DNA of 24,595 nt, taken from Caldisericota bacterium. GTDB lineage: Bacteria; CAIJMQ01; JAADFP01. Location: assembly GCA_013152825.1 (NCBI GenBank), contig JAADFP010000008.1:1-24595 (forward strand). The letters are read 5' to 3'. Made by a program: the position numbers and the translations under genes. Below are positions 14,385 to 21,457 of the stretch, piece after piece (position 1 is the stretch's first letter; the number at the start of each line of letters is the position of its first letter). Below the pieces are notes generated by a model that saw nothing but the letters and a program-made list of their open reading frames with translations, did not search any database and had not been told where the DNA came from.

Positions 14385-15782
14385 TTAGAGAAGAACTTCT
14401 TGTAAGTATTCAGGGACTATTGAATCGCTTTTGAGTTTTTCTTTCATGAGCCGGGCAAAATCCTGGGAGGCTTCTTCTTCCCCGTGCACCACGAATATTT
14501 TCCCCCGGATATTATTGAAGCTTGCTGCCCATTTCAAAAGCTCGTCTCTATCTGCATGGGCAGAAAAGCCGTTTATCTTCTCTATCCTTGCCTGCACAGG
14601 GTAAATCTCTCCATGGATTCTCACCTTTTCCTTCTTTTCCAGAATTTCTCTCCCCAGGGTTCCCTTTGCCTGGTACCCCACAAACAATATTGTGCTTTCC
14701 GGGCGGGTAATGTTATTGCGAAGGTGGTGTTTTATTCTTCCGCCTGTACACATACCGGAACCAGCTATGATAATAGATGTCCCTTTTATATGGTTTATTG
14801 CTTTCGATTCTTCCGTTGACCGGGTTAATTTAAGAAGGGAAAAGTTGAAGGGGGAGTCTTTCCTGTTGAGAAAAGCCTTGGTGTCCTGGTTAAGGTATTC
14901 TGCGTGTTTTCTAAATACTTCAGTTACATCTATGGCCATGGGGCTGTCCAGGAAAACCAGCAGGTGGGGAATTTTGTCCTCTCTCAAGAGTTCACTCAAA
15001 TAGTAGAGCAATTCTTGCGTTCTTTCAATGGCAAAGGCAGGGACTACTATATTCCCTCCCTTTTGCCGTGTTTCTATTATTATCTCCTGCAGTTTTTCCC
15101 TGGATACTTCTTCTTCTTCGTGCCGCCTGTTCCCGTAGGTGGATTCCATGATCACGTAGTCTGCTTCCGAGAAAGTTGTGGGGTTGCGCAGGACAGGCTT
15201 ATCCCATCTTCCTATGTCTCCTGAGAAAATTATAGTTTTTTCCTGTTTCCTGCCTTTCGCTTTTATCTCAATTATTGCAGAGCCTAAAATGTGTCCTGCG
15301 TCGTGGAAAGTGGCTTTTATCTCCGGAGTAATCTCGAATTCTCTGCCGTAGGGGAAAGTAGCAAAATGGGGGAATACATTGCGGGCATCTTCGATAGTAT
15401 AGAGGGGGAGCTCGGGGTAGGGCCCTTTTCTCCCCTCTTTTTCATGCCGTTTCTTCTTAAAGGCTGCGTCTTCTTCCTGCAATTTTGCAGAATCTAAGAG
15501 TACTATTTTGGCGATTTCCCTGGTAGGCGGAGTGCAAAAAATGTTTCCCCTGAAACCTTCTCTTACCAGTTTTGGCAGGTATCCGCAGTGGTCAAGGTGG
15601 GCATGGGTTAAGATTACTGCATCTATGCTGGAGGGAGGTACCGGGAAATCTTCCCAGTTGCGAAAGCGTAAAGCTCTCTCCTGGAATAAACCGCAGTCAA
15701 TTAAAACCCGATGGTTTTCATTTTCTAATAGAAACCTTGAGCCAGTAACATTCTGGCTTGCTCCGAGAAATTTAATCTTCAT
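14385..15782 (-). CDS. Beta-CASP metallo-beta-lactamase RNA-processing nuclease
   Basis: 465 residues, a zinc-dependent ribonuclease of the CPSF/YSH1-like beta-CASP family (bacterial TTHA0252-type). Seen: THAHLDHCGYLPKL (H60, H62, D64, H65), FHDAGHILGSAII, IIFSGDIGRWDKPVL, VIMESTYGNR, the beta-CASP domain with VVPAFAIERTQELLYYL and ISGMCTGG-like SGMCTGGRIKHHL, the RMMBL region GEIYPVQARIEKINGFSAHAD, and FVVHGEEEA. All metal ligands appear present, so it should be active in RNA 3' processing or decay. ATG 15782 (MKIKFLGA) has no good Shine-Dalgarno site, while a promoter and a small ORF lie just upstream. Translation by coupling from that ORF is possible. Confidence 0.92.
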   Translation of the reverse strand: MKIKFLGASQNVTGSRFLLENENHRVLIDCGLFQERALRFRNWEDFPVPPSSIDAVILTHAHLDHCGYLPKLVREGFRGNIFCTPPTREIAKIVLLDSAKLQEEDAAFKKKRHEKEGRKGPYPELPLYTIEDARNVFPHFATFPYGREFEITPEIKATFHDAGHILGSAIIEIKAKGRKQEKTIIFSGDIGRWDKPVLRNPTTFSEADYVIMESTYGNRRHEEEEVSREKLQEIIIETRQKGGNIVVPAFAIERTQELLYYLSELLREDKIPHLLVFLDSPMAIDVTEVFRKHAEYLNQDTKAFLNRKDSPFNFSLLKLTRSTEESKAINHIKGTSIIIAGSGMCTGGRIKHHLRNNITRPESTILFVGYQAKGTLGREILEKKEKVRIHGEIYPVQARIEKINGFSAHADRDELLKWAASFNNIRGKIFVVHGEEEASQDFARLMKEKLKSDSIVPEYLQEVLL

Positions 15783-15836
15783 CTGGAAAGAAACCTGGCT
15801 ATGCCTGCCTGTTATCCTGCTCCAGGACTATATCGG

Positions 15837-15914
15837 CTATTTTTTTAACTTTTTCCTTATGTTTATAATTTTGCTCAATATTTCATTCGCTCTAAGGGGA
15901 ATGTCTTTACCCAT
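15837..15914 (-). CDS. Short upstream ORF before the beta-CASP nuclease gene (A7 slip site)
   Basis: A 25-codon ORF starts at ATG 15914 with AGGA six bases upstream, about 12 bases below a good promoter start. It encodes a basic amphipathic peptide (MGKDIPLRANEILSKI, then RKKLKK). It ends TTA AAA AAA TAG, so the stop immediately follows an A-AAA-AAA heptamer. A -1 slip there reads on as IADIVLEQDNRQA, which continues the helix, to TAG 15801-15799, only 17 bases before the nuclease ATG. Either this is a 38-codon small protein with a lost base, or a slippage-regulated leader. The family is unknown. Confidence 0.5.
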   Translation of the reverse strand: MGKDIPLRANEILSKIINIRKKLKK

Positions 15915-15932
15915 CTTATATCCTGTACTTTA

Positions 15933-15960
15933 AATATAACAGAAGAACAACAAAAGTCAA
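15933..15960 (-). promoter_or_regulatory. Sigma70-type promoter for the small ORF and nuclease
   Basis: On the minus strand, -35 TTGACT (15960-15955) and -10 TATATT (15938-15933) are separated by 16 bases, each matching the consensus at five of six positions. Predicted start is near 15926, giving a 12-base leader with AGGA before ATG 15914. Confidence 0.7.
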
Positions 15961-16193
15961 ACAGAACGACAGGCTATAAGGCTATGGAGGGAGAGAATGG
16001 TTGGTAGCGAGTAGTTTGGGGGGAGTTAGTTTTAAGGTAGTGGGGGAACGGGTTGAGGAGAACGGTAAACGCAATACAAGTACCGATTCGCATTGCGCAA
16101 CCGCAACCGATTACCAGTAGCCGGTAGTAAGCAGGATACCGGGAAACTATTTCTCCTGACTCTGCATTCCAGACTAATTTATATCCCGGGTCT
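15961..16193. repeat. Mosaic intergenic repeat region D
   Basis: A gene-free gap holding TGGTAGCGAGTAGTTTGG (about 16001-16018) and GGAGTTAG words like those of 2885-2915 and 23272-23305 in opposite orientation. CAACCGCAACCGATT (16098-16112) is shared with 11173-11187. TAGCCGGTAGTAAGCAGGATA follows. The copies are more diverged than regions A to C. Confidence 0.55.
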
Positions 16194-17231
16194 TTACTCA
16201 GGAGAGATTTCTTCCACCCCGATCTCCAGTTCGTACTTTATCTCCTCTCCGGGAGCTAAATACGGCAGTAAGCCTTTTTTCTTCAGTTCTTCCCGGGGTA
16301 AGAGCAGGATATTCGATGGTTCAATTCCTACCACGTAATTGCCCTCTCCCATCATTTTCCATTCCACAAAATAAGGGAGAACTTGCTTGGGATAGATTAG
16401 ATATACTTTAAGTTTAAGGCCTGGATTTACAATAGATACTTCCACCTTCCCCTCGGCATTTTCTTCTATATCCAGGAAATAGCACTTTTCTTTGAAACCA
16501 GGTATAGGCGAGCTGAATTTAGCAAAATTTTCCCTGTCTTTTTCTGCCTCTTCATCTCTGGGGGTACATTCTTTGACCTTTGCTTTTAGGTAGGAACCGT
16601 TGTCTATCAAAGGAAAGCCAATATTTACATGATAAAGAATTGCATGGGGAGTTTTCTCAAAACCTTCATTCCTCACCGTATCAGCTATAAATAAGCGGTT
16701 TTCTCCTGCCCTGCTCCAGATTTTTCTCCGTAGAACAATATTTTCCCCAAACATCCTGCTTTCTCTCACTTCGCCTTTTACCCCTAAATACAACTTCTCA
16801 TCTTTCCATTCCCGCTGCAGGGAAATAATTTCTGCCGGTACATGTGATATTCTCCCGTGTAACCCTATCTCTTCATTTTCTTCTACTGCGGGTACTCCAG
16901 CGTGGGTTAATCCGCAAGTTACTAAAAGACCTCCTCCAAAGCTTCTCAGCCATCCAAAGTTGTGGGGCTCATAGTAGGAAGGGTGGACCAATCCGGGAGG
17001 AGCCTGAAAGGAGAGCGGGATGCCCCGGTAGGAAGCTCTGCCAATATCCATGCCCCGGGAGAGGATAACCTCAAATTCAAATCCGGAGCCCGTGTAAACT
17101 TCTGCTATTTCCATCCCTTCTCCTCTTCCTTCAGCCAATCTTACCCGTCTAACCCCGGCTACCTGTTCTATTCTTCCTACTCTTTTCAGTAATTCTTTCC
17201 TGGAGTAATCTCTCTGGGTAAACTGGATCAT
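16194..17231 (-). CDS. DUF4432 / aldose 1-epimerase-family protein
   Basis: 345 residues, predicted beta-sandwich of the galactose-mutarotase-like superfamily, DUF4432 branch, cytoplasmic. Seen: GMEIAEVYTGSGFEFEVILS, RGMDIGRASYRGIPLSF, HPSYYEPHNFGWLRSFGGGL, LVTCGLTHAG, EEIGLHGRISHVPAE, VRNEGFEKTPHAILYHVNIGFPL, and VVGIEPSNILL. The conserved RGMDIG, GLTHAG and GLHGR segments are typical of the family. The H/E residues of mutarotases have plausible counterparts (H in LYHVNIG, E in GIEP), but the sugar substrate is unknown. I chose ATG 17231 because AAGGAGGTG lies four bases upstream; the frame also reaches 17264 without a ribosome site. Monocistronic, with a -10 at 17261-17256. Confidence 0.85.
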   Translation of the reverse strand: MIQFTQRDYSRKELLKRVGRIEQVAGVRRVRLAEGRGEGMEIAEVYTGSGFEFEVILSRGMDIGRASYRGIPLSFQAPPGLVHPSYYEPHNFGWLRSFGGGLLVTCGLTHAGVPAVEENEEIGLHGRISHVPAEIISLQREWKDEKLYLGVKGEVRESRMFGENIVLRRKIWSRAGENRLFIADTVRNEGFEKTPHAILYHVNIGFPLIDNGSYLKAKVKECTPRDEEAEKDRENFAKFSSPIPGFKEKCYFLDIEENAEGKVEVSIVNPGLKLKVYLIYPKQVLPYFVEWKMMGEGNYVVGIEPSNILLLPREELKKKGLLPYLAPGEEIKYELEIGVEEISPE

Positions 17232-17255
17232 TGTGCACCTCCTTTTCTCCTCAAT

Positions 17256-17261
17256 ATTATA
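17256..17261 (-). promoter_or_regulatory. -10 element for the DUF4432 gene
   Basis: The minus strand reads TATAAT, 24 bases before ATG 17231, followed by AAGGAGGTG in the short leader. TTGACT lies 22 bases upstream, wider than the normal spacing, so the -35 is uncertain. Confidence 0.5.
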
Positions 17262-17353
17262 CACCCAAAAATCTCATTAGGAGAGTCAATAGATAGGGTT
17301 GAATAGAGGAAAAAAGGAAAAAGCGAAGAAGAAGGGGACAATACTCTCTCTTT

Positions 17354-17653
17354 TCATGGTGAAGTATGAATGGTTTCTTCTCCTTCTTCCTTATCAAATA
17401 ACTTGAGCTGTTTTTTCTTACATCTCAATACTACTAACCGGAAGCCGGAACTTTTGCCTGGCGCCGATGGTCATAGGGACAGGTATCCTGCACTTTCACT
17501 AAGGCCATAGTCTATACTAAACCCTTCGCAAACAATATTGAAACCCCCCACATTCACAGGTACAATGAGACATTGGTTAAAATTACCTTTTTCTATCAGG
17601 AATGGTTTTTCGTGAGGATGTGACTGGCAAAGAAGGATAGATATTCTTAAATA
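17354..17653 (-). other. Unassigned intergenic element with a protein-like minus-strand frame
   Basis: This gap of about 390 bases holds no complete gene. One minus-strand frame is open across it except for one TGA (17473-17471). It reads like protein on both sides: PFLIEKGNFNQCLIVPVNVG, GFNIVCEGFSIDYGLSESAG, then RLVVLRCKKKQLKLFDKEEG before TGA 17356-17354. A second frame gives MALVKVQDTCPYDHRRQAKV. Complementary arms UCAAUAUU (17541-17534) and AGUAUUGA (17432-17425) would close a fold of about 117 bases on the minus-strand RNA. It may be a remnant gene, an insertion-sequence end or a structured RNA. I do not recognise it. Confidence 0.35.
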
Positions 17654-17657
17654 TGCG

Positions 17658-19190
17658 ATGACCTCCAGGCAAATTGTTTTTTCTCTGTTTTTCCTGCTTC
17701 TACTGCCACTCTATCTTTTCCCTTTTATAAGACCGGAAATTCTTAAGTCCATCCTATCAGAAGCGGGTATCCTCGTAGTATTATTCTTTGTCATTCTGGC
17801 CATCTTTAGAGAAAAAAAACTCAAAATCCCGGATTTACCTCTCTTGCTTCTCTTTCTCTTCTCTCTTGTTTATTTTTTAGTTTCTGCCTTACGCGGATTA
17901 CCTTTAGGTTTTCACCCCGAAGGATGGCTGCCGTTTTTCTACCTTATACTCTCCGTCTCTCTCATTTTATTGCCGAAATATAACCATGAGAAAATAATTA
18001 AGTATATTGTCTTTATAGGGATATTTGTATCTCTTGTGGCTATTTATGAAAAACTCGTAGGATTTCCCGGGCAATGGGAATACAATTTCCCGCAAGAAGC
18101 CTTCAGCACCCTGGGTAATCCCAATAAATTAGGCGCCTATATGGCCGTGCTTTTTCCTCTTTCTCTCTGCCTGGTGAAGAAAAAATGGCAGTGGGTTTTA
18201 CCTGCTCTTATTTTATTCGCTCTTTTCCTCTCACGTTCAGAGGGTGCATATATCTCACTTATAGCCAGCGCCCTTATCTGGAGTTTTATTTATTACCCGG
18301 GCAAAAGACACATTATATTTCCGGGATTGATTCTCCTGCTGCTCTCTCTATATTTTGCCTTTAAGTCTCTCCCCCCCCAGTCGGTTTACTGGAGGTTTTT
18401 TCACTGGGAAGTGGGAGGCAGAATATTTTTCTCCCATCCTGTTATCGGGACCGGGCTGGGTGGAGTGCTGAAAAATTACGCTGTTTTTCAAGCTCCCATA
18501 AGGCCCCATTTCCCCCTGCCCCCTCCTTTCTCCCTGGAAAAATATCTGCACAACGATTTTTTGCAGATACTATCTGAGACAGGCATTATAGGATTTTTAC
18601 TCTTCTATTCTCCCTTTATTCTTATCATGGGGAACTTTTTTAAAAGGGAGAAATCGCCAGACAAATTTATTGCCTTTTCCCTGATTACCTGGTTTATGCT
18701 CAGCATGGTAAGCTTCCCTTTGTACATGCCTTCAGTAACTCTCTTAGTTCTCATCCCGTTATTTCTCTATCTACCGGGAAGAGAGATAGCGGTAAACCTT
18801 CCTGCCATGCCAAAACCTTTCTATTTCCGAAAGGGGAAGGGAAGAAGTTCCAATCAGAACTCTGCCTGGTTAAGCAAATTATCATTTATCATACTCTTGC
18901 CTCTCCTGCTCCTATCTCTTTTCTCCCTGGGCAGAATTCTTATAGGAGAGTACCATTTCCGCAAAGGAATCTTCTACCTGGAAGAAGGCCGGAAAAGTAA
19001 GGGGGAAGACGAATTGCAGAGAAGCCGGCGCTATAACCCCAGGAATCCCTTTCTTTATTACGCCCTTTCTGTCTTAAAACAGGAAGAAGGAGAAAAGGAA
19101 GAATCCTTACGGCTGGCCAGGAAAGCCCACTCCCTGGGCCTGAGGCACCCCCGGCTCCAGAAACTTTTGCAGGAACTGGAGAAAGATTGA
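17658..19190 (+). CDS. O-antigen ligase/polymerase-family membrane protein with C-terminal repeat tail
   Basis: 510 residues, inner-membrane glycosyltransferase-like protein of the WaaL/Wzy (O-antigen_lig) family, about 11-12 transmembrane helices. Family motifs: FSTLGNPNKLGAYMA (GNPN 153-156), SRSEGAY (R193), HPVIGTGLGGV (264-270), and the large periplasmic loop ending YLHNDFLQILSETGIIG (H298, E307). After the last helix (about 410-428) the C-terminus carries TPR-like helices (FRKGIFYLEEGRKSKGEDEL, PRNPFLYYALSVLKQEEGEK). It would join or polymerise lipid-linked glycans at the periplasmic face; the exact glycan is unknown. The start ATG lacks a good Shine-Dalgarno site (AAGAAGGA is 18 bases upstream). 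Monocistronic, convergent with csoR. Confidence 0.88.
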   Translation: MTSRQIVFSLFFLLLLPLYLFPFIRPEILKSILSEAGILVVLFFVILAIFREKKLKIPDLPLLLLFLFSLVYFLVSALRGLPLGFHPEGWLPFFYLILSVSLILLPKYNHEKIIKYIVFIGIFVSLVAIYEKLVGFPGQWEYNFPQEAFSTLGNPNKLGAYMAVLFPLSLCLVKKKWQWVLPALILFALFLSRSEGAYISLIASALIWSFIYYPGKRHIIFPGLILLLLSLYFAFKSLPPQSVYWRFFHWEVGGRIFFSHPVIGTGLGGVLKNYAVFQAPIRPHFPLPPPFSLEKYLHNDFLQILSETGIIGFLLFYSPFILIMGNFFKREKSPDKFIAFSLITWFMLSMVSFPLYMPSVTLLVLIPLFLYLPGREIAVNLPAMPKPFYFRKGKGRSSNQNSAWLSKLSFIILLPLLLLSLFSLGRILIGEYHFRKGIFYLEEGRKSKGEDELQRSRRYNPRNPFLYYALSVLKQEEGEKEESLRLARKAHSLGLRHPRLQKLLQELEKD

Positions 19191-19243
19191 GCTTGTAGAT
19201 TCTGGAGATTAGCCCTGAACTACGGAGGCAGGTTTGCTATTAA

Positions 19244-19262
19244 GTTCCCTCGCGGAGTGAAC
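19244..19262. other. Weak hairpin between convergent genes
   Basis: GTTCCCTC-gcg-GAGTGAAC forms a short stem with one mismatch, nested in CCCTG (19213-19217) and CAGGG (19263-19267). It lies between the ends of the ligase (19190) and csoR (19268). There is no T-run, so terminator function is only possible. Confidence 0.3.
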
Positions 19263-19267
19263 CAGGG

Positions 19268-19552
19268 TTATCTTAACTTGTGAATCCTCCTGATAATATC
19301 CATCACTTCATCTATTTTTTGCCTCTTTTCCTCATCAGATTTCCCCTGTAGAGACTCCACTACACAGTGTTCAATATGCTTGGAAAAAATTTTCTCTGAC
19401 ACACGACGGAGTGCATTGATAGCTGCGTAAATCTGGATCACAATATCCACGCAATACTTCTTTTCTTCAATCATCTTTTGAATTCCTCTAATCTGTCCCT
19501 CGATTCTCTTTAAATCCACCAGGCTTTCTGCATGAGTAACTTTATGATTCAT
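19268..19552 (-). CDS. csoR: CsoR/FrmR-family metal-sensing repressor, CsoR-like Cys-His-Cys site
   Basis: 94 residues, all-helical DUF156 repressor that binds DNA as a tetramer and releases it on ligand binding. LVDLKRIEGQIRGIQKMIE (helix 1) and YCVDIVIQIYAAINALRRVS (helix 2) are typical. The ligand residues C34, H59 and C63 have exactly the 25- and 29-residue spacing of the Cu(I)-sensing Cys-His-Cys fingerprint of CsoR. RcnR would have His at the last position, FrmR a Glu, and CstR two Cys only. The start has GGAG eight bases upstream. A promoter with a palindrome lies 30-58 bases upstream, so autoregulation is likely. It is the last gene of the operon with the YHS-flavoprotein, K+ channel and two membrane proteins. 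Cu(I) as ligand is inference from the fingerprint. Confidence 0.9.
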   Translation of the reverse strand: MNHKVTHAESLVDLKRIEGQIRGIQKMIEEKKYCVDIVIQIYAAINALRRVSEKIFSKHIEHCVVESLQGKSDEEKRQKIDEVMDIIRRIHKLR

Positions 19553-19581
19553 TATTGCTCTCCTTTTTTAAATTTTACTTA

Positions 19582-19610
19582 ATATTACAACTATGGAGCT
19601 CCACAGGCAA
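19582..19610 (-). promoter_or_regulatory. csoR promoter with overlapping palindromic operator candidate
   Basis: On the minus strand, -35 TTGCCT (19610-19605) and -10 TAATAT (19587-19582) are separated by 17 bases. The spacer contains CTGTGGAGCTCCATAG (19606-19591), a 16-base palindrome with one mismatched pair. This places a dyad where a repressor would block RNA polymerase, as expected for an autoregulated CsoR. Confidence 0.6.
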
Positions 19611-19651
19611 GCTTTCCATGCTCTCCATTCTGATATACCTGTATCTTTCCT

Positions 19652-20716
19652 TCACTCCGGCATCTCCTTTTTTTTCAGGAGATATTTTTTAGCTCTCAAG
19701 GCAGCCTTGGCTCCCTCCCCGGAAGCAATAACTATTCTTTTCCCAAAGGCATTCGTTACATCTCCACAGGCAAATATTCCCTCCACGTTCGTGGAACAAT
19801 CAGGGTTTATCACTATCTCCCCCTTTTCGTTCAATTTAACCAGCCCACGACAGAATTCCGTGTTTGGCAAAAGCCCTATCTGGATAAAGACGCCTCTGCA
19901 GGGAATTTCCTTCCTCACCCGGCTATCCCGCGCCTGTACCACCACGCTCTCCACCTTGTCCTTACCTCTGATTTCTTCTACATCGTAGCCCTCCAGTATT
20001 TCCACTTTTCCGCTTTTTCTCAGTTTTTCAATATCAGCATCATCGCCGATGAGCTCTCCCTGAGAGACCAAGGTTACCTGGCAGCCCAGGTTCTTTAAAT
20101 CGTTGGCGGTCTGGATGCCGGAGTTTCCTCCCCCGATAACCACCACATCCATACCCTTGAATAAAGCAGTATCCTGTACCGAACTGTAGGATACCCCTTT
20201 CCGCAGCAAACGTTCCTCCCCAGGAACCCCCAGCCTCCTTCGCTTCATTCCCGTGGCTATAATCACGGAACGAGTGCGAATTGTTCTCCCTGACTTAGTC
20301 AACACCTCAAAACTTTTCCCCTTTCTGTTAATCTTAACCACCTCATCTATCATGTGATCCAGGTAATGCTGATGTAAAAACTGGTTTTTAAACTTGTTGG
20401 TAAGTTCTTTACCCGTGATAAAGTCAAACCCCATGTAATTCTTGATTTTCGAGCTATCCACCGCCTGACCGCCTATATCCATGGTCACCACCATGGTATC
20501 TATTTTCAAAACGGAAGCATATACAGCAGCCGTAACCCCTGCCGGGCCGCCTCCAATGATAACCAGGTCATGAATGTACTCCCGGGAAAATTTCCGGGGA
20601 GAATTTTTAAACTTATTCTTACAACCTGCAGAACAAAAATAGTATTTCTTTCCCTCGAATTCCAGGGTGAAATCTTCTTCCTCAATCTCCATTCCGCAGA
20701 CAGGATCCTTAATCAT
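19652..20716 (-). CDS. YHS-domain / thioredoxin-reductase-like flavoprotein fusion lacking the CxxC
   Basis: 354 residues. The N-terminal YHS domain (4-45: DPVCGMEIEE, FEGKKYYFCSAGCKNKF, Cys 7, 28, 32) is a metal-binding module found on copper-handling proteins. Residues 49-345 are a TrxB/AhpF-type FAD-NAD(P)H oxidoreductase: IIGGGPAG (53-60), IGGQAVDSSKIKNYMGF, VIIATG, VIGGGNSG (193-200), and FACGDVTN (FAD, 315-322). The redox CxxC of thioredoxin reductase (CATCDG position) is replaced by YSSVQD (177-182), so it cannot reduce thioredoxin in the usual way. It should still oxidise NAD(P)H and pass electrons elsewhere. The layout, metal domain plus flavoprotein, recalls mercuric reductase. Its start overlaps the K+ channel gene by eight bases, and csoR follows. 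A role in metal reduction or detoxification is inference. Confidence 0.85.
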   Translation of the reverse strand: MIKDPVCGMEIEEEDFTLEFEGKKYYFCSAGCKNKFKNSPRKFSREYIHDLVIIGGGPAGVTAAVYASVLKIDTMVVTMDIGGQAVDSSKIKNYMGFDFITGKELTNKFKNQFLHQHYLDHMIDEVVKINRKGKSFEVLTKSGRTIRTRSVIIATGMKRRRLGVPGEERLLRKGVSYSSVQDTALFKGMDVVVIGGGNSGIQTANDLKNLGCQVTLVSQGELIGDDADIEKLRKSGKVEILEGYDVEEIRGKDKVESVVVQARDSRVRKEIPCRGVFIQIGLLPNTEFCRGLVKLNEKGEIVINPDCSTNVEGIFACGDVTNAFGKRIVIASGEGAKAALRAKKYLLKKKEMPE

Positions 20717-21452
20717 TCTTTCCCTCTCCTGTTCGTTCCAGCATCATCTGAGCTCCCATATCATGGCAGAGAACTACCTCGTCAGCCCCTGCCTTCTTTA
20801 GCTTGGCTTCGTTCGTCATGTCTTCTATTTTGCAAATAACCTTTAAATCTGGATTAAGCATCTTGGCCGTTAAGGCAATGAAAACATTGTACGAATCATC
20901 CAGCGATGCCAAGAGATACCTGGCTTTTTTAATCCCGGCCCTCTCCAGCACTTCATCCTGCCGTGCATCCCCCTCCACTACAGAAATATCAGACTGCACC
21001 ATCTCTTTTACCTTTGCCGGGTCATTTTCTATTACAACAAACTGTGCCCCTTCCTGCAATAATCTTTTAACCAGGGCCCTTCCTACTTTCCCGTATCCAC
21101 AGACAATAAAATGATTTTTCTTCTCCATTGTTTCTGCAGGCAATTTCAACACCTCCTTTATTCTCTTTCTCACGATAACCTCAAAAATAGTCTGAAAAGT
21201 AGCCAGAACTGTGCCTACCCCCAATAAAATTACTATAATGTCTAAAATCTTCCCGGATAGAGTCTGGGGAGTAATGTTGCCGTAGCCAATGGTGGTAATA
21301 GTAACCAGGGTGAAAAAAAACGAGTCTAACAGCGTGGGAACATTGCCTTTCTCAAAGAAGCGAAAGCCGAATGTTCCGGCTATCACCACCAGGATAAGCA
21401 CCGCCACGCTTAGCTTCAAGCGGACCCAGATATCTTGCGTTTCCTTATCCAT
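20709..21452 (-). CDS. Two-TM K+ channel with RCK (TrkA-N) domain
   Basis: 247 residues. Membrane helix 1 (about 13-32), pore loop with the selectivity filter TTIGYG (53-58, followed by N59 where D is usual), membrane helix 2 (about 68-92), then a cytosolic Rossmann RCK_N domain (FIVCGYGKVGRALVKRLL, GYGKVG 119-124; VIENDPAKV; VVEGDARQDEVLERAGI). The C-terminal RCK_C domain of MthK is absent, so ligand gating may differ (NAD-type nucleotide binding in RCK_N expected). It forms tetramers in the inner membrane and conducts K+. It starts five bases after the lycopene-cyclase-like gene and overlaps the flavoprotein gene. The link of a K+ channel to a nucleotide-using reductase and a metal repressor is unusual. 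Confidence 0.9.
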   Translation of the reverse strand: MDKETQDIWVRLKLSVAVLILVVIAGTFGFRFFEKGNVPTLLDSFFFTLVTITTIGYGNITPQTLSGKILDIIVILLGVGTVLATFQTIFEVIVRKRIKEVLKLPAETMEKKNHFIVCGYGKVGRALVKRLLQEGAQFVVIENDPAKVKEMVQSDISVVEGDARQDEVLERAGIKKARYLLASLDDSYNVFIALTAKMLNPDLKVICKIEDMTNEAKLKKAGADEVVLCHDMGAQMMLERTGEGKND

Positions 21453-21457
21453 TCTCT

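Noticed and set aside
17461..17471. GCGCCGATGGT, a word found in the 3' half of 5S rRNA
   Set aside because: The flanks do not match 5S rRNA (wrong spacing to the GGAAG segment, no terminal stem), so it is a chance match or part of the unassigned element.
14045..17473. In-frame TGA codons in the pilin remnant (14222) and in the 17354-17653 frame (17471) as evidence for TGA recoding
   Set aside because: Intact genes here, such as lysC and the YHS-flavoprotein, end in TGA, and the lysC-cimA ATGA overlap only works if TGA is a stop. The pilin remnant also lacks a start codon.
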